A stretch of 64,000 nucleotides of DNA from Lomentospora prolificans (lineage: Eukaryota > Ascomycota > Sordariomycetes > Microascales > Microascaceae): NCBI GenBank assembly GCA_029532625.1, contig JARFXM010000009.1, positions 4,650,001-4,714,000 of the forward strand. Direction: 5' to 3'. The notes under the pieces are model-generated. The model was given only the letters and a program-made list of their open reading frames with translations. It was not told the origin of the DNA and made no database searches. Position 1 is the first letter of the stretch. Each line of letters starts with the position of its first letter. Below, one piece after another: positions 1-10,737 of this stretch. The position numbers and the translations under genes are program-made.

Positions 1-3000
1 GGGAAGTGAAAGGAGAGGGAAATTAATAGGCCGGCGGAATGAAGACGATAGTGTTGTGAACGGTAAAATGATGGAGAGGGATGGAAAAGCACGAGCAAGA
101 ATGATCATTGATTTGAGGCCAAGGGTCGCTGTAAATGGTAAAGGGTCTAGTAGTAGTGGATGCAAGTACAGTGCAGTACTTGCAAAAGACGTGCAATGCA
201 ACAGCAACAGAATAGCGCTGGTTAACCTGGGTGGGTAGCCTGCGGTACCGAGCCAGCCAGGGTACCTGACTGCACTAGGTGAAGGGCCACTGGCATAATC
301 AAAAATGGATCAATTGTCAAGGCCTGCTCAGGAGAGGGTGTACTACTTCTGCATAGGTCCCGGCCACACTGTCCTGGACGCTGTCCTTGGTCGCTCTCCC
401 GAGCCAGCGTTAGATTCAATGCTAGGTCGTTCGATAACCAAACAAGGAACCTCTAAGAACCATAACTGGCATTCGGGTAAGCCTGGCGGTGCAGTGGTTG
501 GTGAGAATGATCCTTGGGCGTTGGATCGGCTTTCGGCCTCCTAGTACTAAACGCATTCCAGTCCAATAATGGCATTGCACTGAATACTCTTCGCTGTTCC
601 CTCTTCGCGTGAGCCTTGTCATAGGAGCTTGCTAGCTCTTTTGTTCTGGCCTCCATTTTTTCTTCTTTTAACGCATCGTTCCTGGACTCGAAATTGCCTC
701 CATTTCGATGTGAAATGGCCCTTCCAGACTGGAGCTACAACCCCGTCGACACAATGCGAGCACTCGTCCTGGTCGATGCATCGATGGTAGACATGCACTT
801 GTCCAGTGCTCTCCAGGATTGGACTAACCAGCTTTGGGTGTGTCGACTCCTAATAGGCAGCAGAATATCGGCCCCAGAAGGCCAGCGACACTGCCTCATA
901 ATCCGCCATTATTCCTGGTGGATAGGTGTACTGTTCAAGGGATCCTATTCAGAAATCTCGCCCATCAAATAGCTCCTGGTTTCTTGTTGATCCTCTGGAG
1001 GACCATCGTTTGGGTCGCCCTGTTCAAAGCTGGTGTCAAATCCACGGCCTCTCTTTGCTCTTGCAAAGGGGAACGAGGAGAGGTTGCTCGTATTCTGTGC
1101 TGGCCTAGACCCTCAATGGGCCAGCTCTATGCAATGCTCGACTCAGGCGCATGTACAGTTTGAATTGGAGTGCCACGAGAGTCCAGCATTGTGTTCAAGG
1201 ACAGGGATAGTACAACGGGTGCAGTCAAGGTGCATCTGAGCAAGAGAGTCTTCTGGCTGGCCTGGCCAGCCATCCAAAAGTGACCCCCATTCTAGCACCC
1301 GGGCGTGCACGCTTGGTGGAAGCATAAAAGAGATCCTGGCCTTTCATTGCTCCGAAACAGACCAGTCACCCAGGGCGAATACCGACCCTCATCCGGCATC
1401 GCTGGCTGACGTCCAAGCTATGTGATGTGTGCTGCATCCGCGAACATGACTGTCCTTTCCTCAACTCCGCCATTCATCGGCAGATCAGCCAGGATAGCGC
1501 CTGGTGTTGAAGTAGGGGTGCCATTCGTCGGCGATTGGCCATATGCGCCTGGCCTTTGTTGCCCGTTGGAGCGCGCGAACTTCTCTGCCAGTTAAACCCG
1601 TCTCGGCTATATCGTTGACCTCATCCCTTGGTCTTGGGACTCGGCGTTCAAAATCAAAGGGCGTTACTGTATCTGTGTCATAAATTTGCAGATGGACACT
1701 CCAATCCGGCTTGCCATATTCGCGCCGCTTTTGTACGTAGTGTCGCCATCGCCACGCCCAGCTCTCGTCGTTTTTTGTATGGGTCTGAGGCAGTCATACT
1801 TTGAGCTTTTACTGCATCTACCACCGCTGGCTACAACCATACCCCGCCCTGCCCCCTAGTATAGAAACGAAAAAAAGAAGGAAAGGAAAGGCGGTAGAAT
1901 CTATTTCTATCCCTCTCTTGCATCAAGAGGTTACACTCCGTTCATTTGGCCCTTCGATCCGTTTGCGCCTCGCGCCTCAGCCTAGCTTGTTAATGTGGGT
2001 CAACGGCCCCTCGTCTGGAACGTAGGTTGAAGTTGCGCTTGTTGTGTTGCCGTGCCCAGGGGCCTAAGTCAGCGAGTGCCTCGCTAAATGGTCTGATGGA
2101 TGGCTGCGGACACCCGATCGATAATACTAATACGAAGATATTCCCGATAGATCACGACGTGGCCGAATATAGAGCGTTGTGGTTGGGTCTTCCTTCAAGG
2201 TCGTCTCGTCTGGGAAGAGCACATAATACGCTGTTTCCTCCATCCGCGCAAAGGCGAATTGTGTGTGGATCGACGGGGAACTGTTTCCTTGGGCTTCCAC
2301 GTTTCTTCCGTGAAAAGATGGGCACTGGATGGAACCCTGCTGATGTTCACCTGTGGGCCAATGCGTTATCCGTCGCAAGGGGGCATTCTTCCAAGAGGAT
2401 TCACTCCCTCCTGCATCTGAGACCAATATCTAAAGCCGCTTGTATACTAGGGTGTTTGGGCCTCATACAGCCCGTCTGTCTTCTTCGGGGTTGCTTTTCA
2501 TGGTCTCCTCGGCACAACGAGATCACCCTAGCTTCGATACCGAAGCTGAAACACGATACTATTCCAAACCTGGAAGTACGAGAAGGAAACCTTGAGATAT
2601 GGTACCCACCCGGTGAAGCCGCTGAGGGAGAGGTGGGCCCCTGGCCCCAAGAAGAAAGCTTGAGGATCGACTACTTCTGGATAGAAGTTTAATATTCAGG
2701 ATTGCATAAGGTTGGATTGTCATTTTATCGGAGGACATAGCATATCCCAATCTGGGGTGGGATAATAACTCCTTGCTTGCTAAAGCCGACAAATCTGGAC
2801 GAGTCGAAAACGCTAGTGGACCAGAAGCCCTGGGGTGTCGCGAGTGTCTGACGAGCCTGGCTTGACCGGGCCTGAAGTAATACCAAGATCCATTGATTCT
2901 CCTCGGTATAATACAGGGGGCCTTTGTCTGGAAGGCCAGCAGCTTGAGCACAGCAAAGCGTTACAGGATCTGCGCGCTGACAGATTGCTAGTGGGGACTA

Positions 3001-3472
3001 GCCAGCCTGGCCAATCTTTCAGCGTCATCGTCGCTGGCTGGAGCCAGCGAACTCAAGACTGTGCGGCTATACCTGTACTATCACTTATCGCACCGTACCT
3101 TGAATTTCCACTCACTGTTTCGACTATCACTCTTCTCCAGTCTCACCACAGCCAGCAATGTTGGTTCTGCCGTCGCCCAAGGACTATTTTTTACATAGTG
3201 TGTCAGCACTGAATGCACCTGCATGAAAACCGTTGGGTCATGCTGCTCTGACCTGCTTGTTTGAGAGTCCAGAATCCGTATCTCCGACAACTGCCCCCTG
3301 GCACAGTGACGAACGACAGCAGACTCGATCAAGATACGCTCCGACGAGACTGACTGGGCCACAAGTGTCACCAACAGGCTGACTAAATTCGGGTCTATTT
3401 CTTTGAAGTTCTGAGGGTCCTTTTTTGGGGGGGGCCGGGGGGAGGCGCCAACCGAAAAAGTCTCTAGCCACC
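1..3472. other. Gene-free left end of window
   Basis: No reading frame here has an ATG start, a recognisable domain or exon-like splice pattern. The longest open frame (2027-2692, plus) opens on a non-ATG codon and its translation looks like random sequence. A loose direct repeat with about 50 bp spacing (GCCATTC-TCGGC near 1470 and 1521, both followed by GCGCCTGG) is the only structure seen. The last few hundred bases are presumably promoter and 5' leader of the VMA22-like gene, ending in a G-run at about 3427-3442. Confidence 0.6.
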
Positions 3473-4135
3473 ATGGAAGCAGACCGTATTGATAGCTTGC
3501 TGGAGAGTTACCTGCACCTCCTCGATGAGTACACGACGTTGCGCTCAACCCTGGCTAGCCTTCAGGGTGCCATGTTCCAGAACATCGCGCGAGCCAACTT
3601 TTCCGCAGAGCGCGGTGTCAGATACGGCCAGGATTTCTACGACGAGAGGATGCAGGCCACCCGGAGAGTAACGGTTGATGTGACTGGAGAAAATGCAAAT
3701 GTCCCAGCATTTTCCGTCGTCGATCAGGCCGCATCCATTCTGGAACATTGTGACACGAGCGAAGGGAAGGCTTTGGAGGTAGAAGATGCCGAACAAAGCG
3801 GGGGATCGCCCGCCTCAGGAGGGAAAAGCGACCCTCCGAAGGAGCAAATAGAGGTGGATGCAACGGAAACAAGGCCGAAGAAGGACTCAAGACGAAACCC
3901 ACTCCGCTGGTTCGGACTGATCACACCCATGCCACTGCGATTTGCACAGGGTCAGGCTATCCAGATCGTCGAAACCGTGGTCCCGCGCCTCGCTACTATC
4001 AACGCTGAGATGTTAGATATCGAGATTGAAGTGAGGAGGGCGCGGAAAAGGCGGGCCAAGGCTGAGACCGAGGCCGCGAAGAGGAAGAGTACAAACGCAG
4101 GCAGGGCATCTCCCGTCCAGCTGGAAGCGCCCTGA
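3473..4135 (+). CDS. VMA22: Vma22/CCDC115-like V-ATPase assembly factor
   Basis: Single-exon gene of 220 aa. The family acts at the ER with Vma12 and Vma21 to assemble the membrane sector of the vacuolar H+-ATPase. The N-terminus (residues 1-60) is a predicted coiled coil starting MEADRIDSLLESYLHLLDEY. A charged low-complexity linker rich in Glu, Lys, Gly and Ser follows. The C-terminus holds the family signature around NPLRWFG, then a helix ending in a basic IEVRRARKRRAK stretch. The start is the ATG in a CCACCATGG context; the frame is open upstream only through non-ATG codons. It is convergent with the neurochondrin-like gene. The call rests on the two conserved ends; sequence identity in this family is always low. 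Confidence 0.82.
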   Translation: MEADRIDSLLESYLHLLDEYTTLRSTLASLQGAMFQNIARANFSAERGVRYGQDFYDERMQATRRVTVDVTGENANVPAFSVVDQAASILEHCDTSEGKALEVEDAEQSGGSPASGGKSDPPKEQIEVDATETRPKKDSRRNPLRWFGLITPMPLRFAQGQAIQIVETVVPRLATINAEMLDIEIEVRRARKRRAKAETEAAKRKSTNAGRASPVQLEAP

Positions 4136-4957
4136 ACTCCTCACCGGAGAATTTATTTCATGGTTTACCAGCTCGTGGATGGTGGATGTGTTACCTGATC
4201 ACTCCATCTTTTTCCCCGCCCTCCCTCTTCTAGTGTTACCGGGTCTAGATAGATCGATGCCGATTAAATTAGGGTTTTTGCCATTTTTGGTTGGGCTCCA
4301 AGGATGGTTCTACTCTGAGTGAACGGCTTCGTCTTGAGCCGCCTCCTTTTCCCGGCGGTGAAATGCACTGTCGATATCGGCCGGACGGGGCAACGAAATA
4401 TCCTAACGGCCTCATCAATACAGCCAATGACGCCTTCTCGTCCCACTATATTTTCAGCAGAGTCGTATGGTTAGTGCAGCAGATCCGAGCCTCTCACCTT
4501 GCATCTACGAACCTTGAGTGTTTGGATGCGTCGGCACTCCTCTATTTGACCACATATACTATGGTGTGCAGATACTATATAAGCTAAATTGATCTTCAAG
4601 CACATCCACCCCGAGCTATTGAAGGAGGACTTATACTGCGAAGCGGAATTGTGGCTGCCTGTATTCTACCGTTACGGGCGGGAGACGTAGACGTTTATCG
4701 CCCCGGAATCCTCGCTAAATGTTGCATCTGCATGAAGTGGGTGAATAGCGTAGGAAAGCAAGGCCGCAACAGCTTCTTTTTTAGCTCATATGAGGCCCTT
4801 TTTCATGATTGTCACCTTGTTCCCGCACTTCTCAATCTCGCAGTTCATGCAATCATCTGTAGCGGGACTCCGTTCACGACAATGACGAGAGGCGGATCTA
4901 GTCCGCCTTAATTTCTCGTATCCCCAAGCAAGACTGAAAGCTGGCAATTCGGCAAGC
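4136..4957. other. Convergent intergenic region
   Basis: This stretch lies between the 3' ends of the VMA22-like gene (plus) and the neurochondrin-like gene (minus), so it should hold both 3' UTRs. The short open frames in it show no domain or conserved pattern. No repeat or RNA gene was seen. Confidence 0.6.
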
Positions 4958-6994
4958 TTACCGAAGACTCCGTAAGGTCGCCAGCACATCTTCGACTTGG
5001 CCCTGGAGTGCAGGGTCGTTTCCTATGTACAGCCGAAGCTGGCTTGCTATGCCAGACACGGCGCTCATCGAGTGCACATACCTCTTCCTCATCCCGGGAC
5101 TGGCACGCACCAGTAGGATGGCACATAATTGCAGTACGGAAACTTGACATTCCTGCACGAGGGAAGGTTGTTCGGCGTCAGGCGCGTCCCACGCGGCGAC
5201 GCTAGTGATGGTGTCCATCCATGCTTCCCGAGTGCCCGTCTCTTCCTCCTCAGCGAGGGGTAGCAGTATGCGGACAATTTCAACCCCTCTGGATGCATCC
5301 GGTTCATTAATTTCCTTCGAAGTCCGCTGAAAAATGTCTAGCAGGTCCTTGGCGAGGATGGCCCATCCGTCATGAGCAAAAAATGCCTCTTTCCCTTTTT
5401 TGACAGCTAATATACCTTCCAATGCCACAAGAACCGCTGACCTGAAGTCATATTTTGTCGGGAGGCTGGATTTGTAAAGATCGAGGAGCATATCAAGGAG
5501 CCCCGAGGCTTCCTTTCGCAAGGCGCTGCTGTCGTCTTCCCGTATCCATATTGCCAGCGCCCTTACTGCTGCAAGTATCATAGGATCGTTGTCCGCATTA
5601 TCCTTGGCCGAATCCCAGGCTAGGGTTAGGTGAGAACCTGTCCCCGTTGTCGCTGCCCCGCTTCTCGCATCCGGGTGCAAGCCCATGGCGCCCGCGATCG
5701 AGGCATCCCACCGGTCGCGGAGATACTCTATTGTAACGGCCATTGTCTCCGTTATGGAATTTCGTAGTTTTAGCAATAGATTTGGATCCATGACCAGGAC
5801 AGAGTCTTCATCCTCTAAACTCCTGATGAGATATCCGACGAAGCTTGAAACGATATCGTATCCGGAGGCTAATCTCCGAGAAGTTTGGTCATAGCCGGGG
5901 CTGTTTATTTTCTCAAGCAAGGTCGGACAGGAAGACCGAATATCGATAAGGACAAGGCTTGTCAGAAGATACGGTAGAGGCTTCTCCTCGGTTGGATCTG
6001 AGGAAAAAAGGGCACTCGCCGCCTCTCTAGGGTACGCTTGGAGCAAAGCTGCAGCGGCGTTTATGTAGGCTGATCTTGCTTCTGGCGTCGGGCGACTTAG
6101 AACAAGTCTTTTTATAAACGCGACTACGGGCCCTAGCCACTGAGGCCACGAGGGGATGGTCTGTTTTGCTGTGTGAGCTTGGGATGATATTTGCGGGAGA
6201 CAAATAGAGATACTCACGTCGGGATCAGCGTAGTGGAGATATGAACCTAAGAACTCTAGAAGGGTAACGGCATCCGTGCCCTTGAAAGAGGAAACAAGCT
6301 GTAAAATGGATTTATCGATTTTGTCTATGACTAGATTCTGCCTTGTGGGCGCACTCAGTGTATTGAGCCACGCGAAGCTCAGCGTCTGAAGAGCCTCGGG
6401 GTGTGCAGGAGCTGCCTCTACTAGGGGGCTGATGTCGTCAAGGGCCATGAACTCTTTTGCGCCTGCCGGGTAACTTGTGATGGTGGCCATCGCCTGAAGT
6501 GCTAAGTGCGTTATTTCCTTGGAGCTGGTGGGAGTTAGCTTGGGATTGGCATGACGTGGGTTGGACTGGTCAGGGACGGACCTGTGAAGGATGGCTGTCA
6601 TCAAGGAGGGAATTCTCTGAACTAAACTTGCATCTTGCCTGGCCCGGTCGGGAAGTATAGTGGTAAAGGTGTGAATGATAGACACGGATAGATCTAGCAT
6701 TTCTCTTGTGTCTTTCCCAGCGGCCGAACTCTTGGAGCCTGTGCGTATAAGTCGATCCAAGAACTTGGGTGATATGGAGGACCACAGCTGCGTTATGGTT
6801 TCCTCATCCTCCCTTAGCTCTGGCCAGTTATCAAGGAAAGCCTTCAGGATCGCAAGACCGGTGAGCCTAGAGGTGTCATCCTTGGATTTTAGAAAAGTCA
6901 ACACCTTGGATTTTAGAAGAGCCTGCTCCTGAGTAGCGGAGATGGTTGGATTCTTTCTTGCATCCTCGCTGGAGGCTTGGCCAGGCTCGGCCAT
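4958..6994 (-). CDS. Neurochondrin family protein (ARM-like helical repeat)
   Basis: Single-exon gene of 678 aa. It reads as the fungal neurochondrin family (older name DUF1941): an all-helical, armadillo-like protein found across Pezizomycotina. The family signature is near the N-terminus, where LLKSKVLTFLKSKDDTSRL is followed by ILKAFLDNWPEL and a SISPKFLDRLIR segment. The rest is a run of Leu/Ala-rich helices with no membrane segment or signal peptide. The length is normal for fungal members. Animal neurochondrin is a cytoplasmic signalling and trafficking protein; the fungal role is poorly known, so I assign only the family. The ATG (GCCATGG on the coding strand) begins MAEPGQASSEDARK. 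The CLC gene starts 496 bp away on the other strand, so the two probably share a promoter region. A 24-bp in-frame duplication lies near the start. Confidence 0.8.
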   Translation of the reverse strand: MAEPGQASSEDARKNPTISATQEQALLKSKVLTFLKSKDDTSRLTGLAILKAFLDNWPELREDEETITQLWSSISPKFLDRLIRTGSKSSAAGKDTREMLDLSVSIIHTFTTILPDRARQDASLVQRIPSLMTAILHRSVPDQSNPRHANPKLTPTSSKEITHLALQAMATITSYPAGAKEFMALDDISPLVEAAPAHPEALQTLSFAWLNTLSAPTRQNLVIDKIDKSILQLVSSFKGTDAVTLLEFLGSYLHYADPDVSISICLPQISSQAHTAKQTIPSWPQWLGPVVAFIKRLVLSRPTPEARSAYINAAAALLQAYPREAASALFSSDPTEEKPLPYLLTSLVLIDIRSSCPTLLEKINSPGYDQTSRRLASGYDIVSSFVGYLIRSLEDEDSVLVMDPNLLLKLRNSITETMAVTIEYLRDRWDASIAGAMGLHPDARSGAATTGTGSHLTLAWDSAKDNADNDPMILAAVRALAIWIREDDSSALRKEASGLLDMLLDLYKSSLPTKYDFRSAVLVALEGILAVKKGKEAFFAHDGWAILAKDLLDIFQRTSKEINEPDASRGVEIVRILLPLAEEEETGTREAWMDTITSVAAWDAPDAEQPSLVQECQVSVLQLCAILLVRASPGMRKRYVHSMSAVSGIASQLRLYIGNDPALQGQVEDVLATLRSLR
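6880..6918. repeat. 15-nt direct repeat, 24-bp period, inside neurochondrin gene
   Basis: The 15-mer CCTTGGATTTTAGAA occurs at 6880-6894 and again at 6904-6918. It is in frame and gives two LKSK-type units in the protein N-terminus. Confidence 0.8.
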
Positions 6995-7490
6995 GGCGAT
7001 AGTTTGATAGGCGGTAGCGCTGTATATGCGTATCTCAAAGGTTGGCTAGCGGGCTAAAAATATCTGTAATATTCTCGGGGAGTGAATCCGTGTCGGGTTG
7101 TCTCTAATCAAAAGTTCATGAGAATGAGAAATCGCCGTCTTCGGCGATGAGATGCGAATACTGTTCTCGAAAGTAAATGACACTGTCCATCTAGCATATG
7201 CATTGTGGCGGCACCGTGGCACGGATCAATTCGGTGCAGGTCAGCTGGAGCACTTGTCATCAACTGGTGCCACAAGGCCTAGACCATAACGAGAGTACAC
7301 GGTCGTGTACCAGCACCTACGCCGCCACCTTGTTCGTCATCTGGTCTCTTGTGCTGCCTTGTCGTTAAGATCGAGGGAGGCTGGGACTTGGCAGTCAATC
7401 GCGCCCACACCTACGAAGTATCCTAACTCAAATTACCGGCTTCCCGCGATTGATGAAGATGGGAAGCTTAGCCGCCCCTCAAACTTAAAC
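6995..7490. promoter_or_regulatory. Divergent promoter region, neurochondrin-like / CLC
   Basis: These 496 bp separate two start codons facing away from each other. No clear TATA box was seen. The frame upstream of the CLC start ATG stays open from 7305 but lacks an ATG, so it is read as 5' leader. Confidence 0.55.
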
Positions 7491-10410
7491 ATGCCGGGAC
7501 ATTCTATACCGATCGCTGAATCGTCTACGCCCTCCTCGTCCCGATCGCCAGTTCCAATCCAGACACCAGCGGACAGCGCCGACGAGCGAGACGATGGAAT
7601 CGACCCGTTTTGGGTTGACCAACCTGAAAACGATCTCCTGGTAGAGGACCCTTTAAGCGATACTGGAAATGAACCCATAACGTTCAAGCGGAGGCAGAAG
7701 CGCAGTATGCTTTCGTCGCCTGCGCGTTTCTTTGCTGCCCTTACAAACCCGGGAGGCTCATCACGCCATGCAGATGAACCTCAGTCTCCGTCGCTAAGCT
7801 CACCAGATGGAAACACAATACTTCGCGGGATAGGAGCCCGGAGATCAGACGAAAATACGTATAGGGGCGGCTACCACCCAAAAGAAGGGGCGCCTCTGGA
7901 CTGGTACGTAGAGGGCCCTGGGAGACGTGTCGCATACGAAAACTTGACGGCCATCGATTGGATTTTCGAGTACACGAAAGAAAGGCAGCGGCTACGAGTC
8001 CTGAGATCTAGCGCAAGCGGGTTATTAGGGTACATACAGCTCCTTCTGGACGCAAGCCAGGTCTGGGTAATCCTCATTCTTACGGGAATAGCCACGGGAT
8101 GTCTCGCTGCTGGTATACAGGTGACGACGAATTGGCTAGGAGATCTGAAGACTGGGTTCTGCTCTGGAGGCATGGATGGAGGAGCCTTCTATCTGAGCAA
8201 AGCGTCATGCTGCTTAGGCTATGATCAGGGCTCGAAGTGCCTCGGGTGGTCTTCGTGGGGTGAGGCAATGGGGGTTCACTCCAGCGGCGGCAAATGGTTC
8301 CTCGAGTATCTCTTCTTTATCCTATTTTCGGTACGCCGGTCGCCTTTGAGTCTATCCACAATGTCTCCCCCATCCGCTAACATAGTGATCAGGTCATTCT
8401 TGCGTATTTTGCGTCAGCTCTAGTTAAAGACTATGCTATTTATGCCCAACACAGCGGCATTCCTGAGATGAAGACCGTCTTAGGAGGTTTTGTTATCCGC
8501 AGGTTCCTCGGACTATGGACCTTGATTACAAAAGCTCTCGGTTTGGTGAGTTAGTTAAATAGCAGAGAGCTGATGGTGTGTACTAACTCTTCCTATAGTG
8601 CCTCGCAGTTGGCTCTGGAATGTGGCTCGGCAAAGAAGGCCCCTTTGTGCATGTGGCCTGCTGTATTGCGAATCTATTTACCAAACCCTTTAACAATATC
8701 AGCCAAAACGAAGGTGACGACTCCTGCTCACTCGTCTGCAACGTTCCAGGGTTAACAATTTTCCAGCTCGTAAGCGTGAAGTGCTATCTGCAGCCTCGGC
8801 GGCAGGCATTTCGGTTGCTTTTGGCTCCCCTATTGGGGGGGTACTCTTCAGCCTTGAGGTTAGATAAAAATCCTTCGCGGTTTATACAGCCAGTGGCTAA
8901 TTACTGACTTGGATGGCAGCAACTCTCGTACTATTTTCCTGACAAGACCATGTGGCAGAGTTTTGTATGCGCTATGACTGCCGCTGTTGTTCTGCAAGCC
9001 CTTGATCCGTTGAGGTCCGGGAAACTCGTGCTCTACCAAGTCAAGTATAGCGTGGGCTGGCACGGCTTTGAGCTTGTGCCCTACGTTATCCTTGGTGTCT
9101 TAGGCGGTATATATGGAGGCCTCTTCATCAAGGCGAACATGTTTGTCGCCAAGTGGAAGAAGGCCACTCCCTGGTTGCCGGGGCCTATTACCCAGGTTCT
9201 GATGGTTGCCTTCTTCACGGCCTTAGTGAACTATCCTAATGTTTACATGAAGTTTCAAACCTCCGAGCTGGTTTCCAATCTCTTCACCGATTGTACTAAG
9301 CTCCTCGAGGATGAAATTGGCATTTGCAAAACTGGCGCGGCGTCTGCAGGCACTGTAGTCCTACTAGTATTCGCTGCCGTCCTTGGCTTTGGTCTCGCAG
9401 CCATCACATTTGGCCTCCAAATTCCCGCCGGCATCATTCTGCCCTCCATGGCCATTGGTGCTCTGGTGGGACGAGCCGTCGGAATTATCATGGAGATCTT
9501 GGTTAACAGCAGCCGAGGCTTCTTTCTTTGGGACTCTTGCGAGCCCGATGCCCCGTGTATCGTACCCGGCACGTATGCTCTTATCGGGGCCGCAGCCGCC
9601 CTCGCTGGTGTGACGAGGCTGACAGTCTCGATTGTCGTCATCATGTTCGAGCTAACCGGCGCGCTAACCTACGTCCTCCCCATCATGGTTTCCGTCATGA
9701 TCGCTAAATGGGTGGGCGACGCCTTCTCCCGCAAGGATATCTATGAGTCTTGGATCCACTTCAACGAATACCCCTTCCTAGACAACAGCGACGAAATCAT
9801 CATCCCCGACGTCCCAGCCTCGCAAATCATGACCCGCATCGAAGACCTCGTCGTTCTTACCGCAACGGGCCACACCATCGCCAGCCTCAAGACCATCCTC
9901 GACGCCCACCCTCACCGCGGCTTCCCCGTTATCTCGGACCCCCGAGACGCCATCCTTCTCGGCTACATCTCCCGCACCGAACTCGCCTACAACCTCCACA
10001 CCTCCACTCAGGCCCCGCGCTCCCTACCGCCAGAGACCGAGGTCTTCTTCTCCCACCAACCCCTCGCTGACCCCCGCACCACCCTGGACCTCCGGCCGTG
10101 GATGGACCAGACGCCCCTCACCCTCCCGTCTCGTGCGAGCCTCCACCTCGCCGTCACCTACTTCCGTAAGCTCGGTCTTAGGTACGTCCTCTTCTGCGAC
10201 AAGGGCGCACTGCAGGGCCTTCTCACTAAGAAGGACGTGTGGTATGTTCTCAACGGCGCCGAGGAGACGCATAGATCTAGTAGGATGGAAGCGCGCGGCG
10301 ACATCGACGGCGAGGATACGGATCGCGGCGCCGAGGAGGTGGGCCTTTTGTCGGTCGTGGACGGGTCTATGAGTTCCAACGGAGACGGCGACGATGAGAG
10401 CATGTTTTAG
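7491..10410 (+). CDS. CLC-type voltage-gated chloride channel or Cl-/H+ antiporter
   Basis: Five exons: 7491-8330, 8393-8545, 8599-8713, 8767-8858 and 8920-10410. They join in frame to 896 aa. Introns are 53-62 bp with GT..AG ends. A roughly 180-residue polar N-terminal tail precedes the membrane domain, which starts near ASQVWVILILTG. Selectivity-filter and gate motifs are present: HSGIPE, GKEGPFVH (with the gating Glu) and GAPIGGVLFSLE-like GSPIGGVLFSLE. The first motif has His where many CLCs have Gly, which I recall as usual in this fungal subgroup. Two CBS domains close the protein (about residues 700-760 and 805-855). The likely site is Golgi, endosome or vacuole, where it would supply counter-ion current for acidification. 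Transporter versus channel cannot be settled from motifs alone. Its 3' end faces the DNA ligase gene 327 bp away. Confidence 0.95.
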
Positions 10411-10737
10411 CCCTGTTATTCTTCCTTTTTTTTTTTTGTTTTCTTTTATACTTTGCTGGTGTTTGCAGAAGAGATTCAGGCTTTACGTTATAATTGAGTC
10501 ATTGCCTGGTTTTTAGCCCCTGTATCATTATTAGACGAAGTTGAGCGGCATACGTCTGAATATTAGAGCGAGATTGAGAGCAGCAAGCATAATGGAAGCA
10601 TTAAGCATGTCATGTCGAGTGTTCGTAGTAGTGATTCGCCAATATAAACACCGCCTTTCCTGGCCTCTATAAGGTGTACACGGGCTATACCGACCCATCC
10701 GCCTCATCTACAGCTCCAAGATATCTCTGTCCCACAC
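10411..10737. other. Convergent 3' region, CLC / DNA ligase
   Basis: This short tail-to-tail interval must hold both 3' UTRs. It contains a T-rich tract just after the CLC stop (about 10424-10446). Nothing else was recognised. Confidence 0.65.

Noticed and set aside
2027..2692. 221-codon open frame on the plus strand
   Set aside because: It opens on TTG rather than ATG, has no domain, and its composition looks random; no splice pattern connects it to other exons.
3081..3548. 155-codon minus-strand frame overlapping the VMA22-like start
   Set aside because: Antisense to the leader and start of a well-supported gene; starts on a non-supported codon and has no domain.
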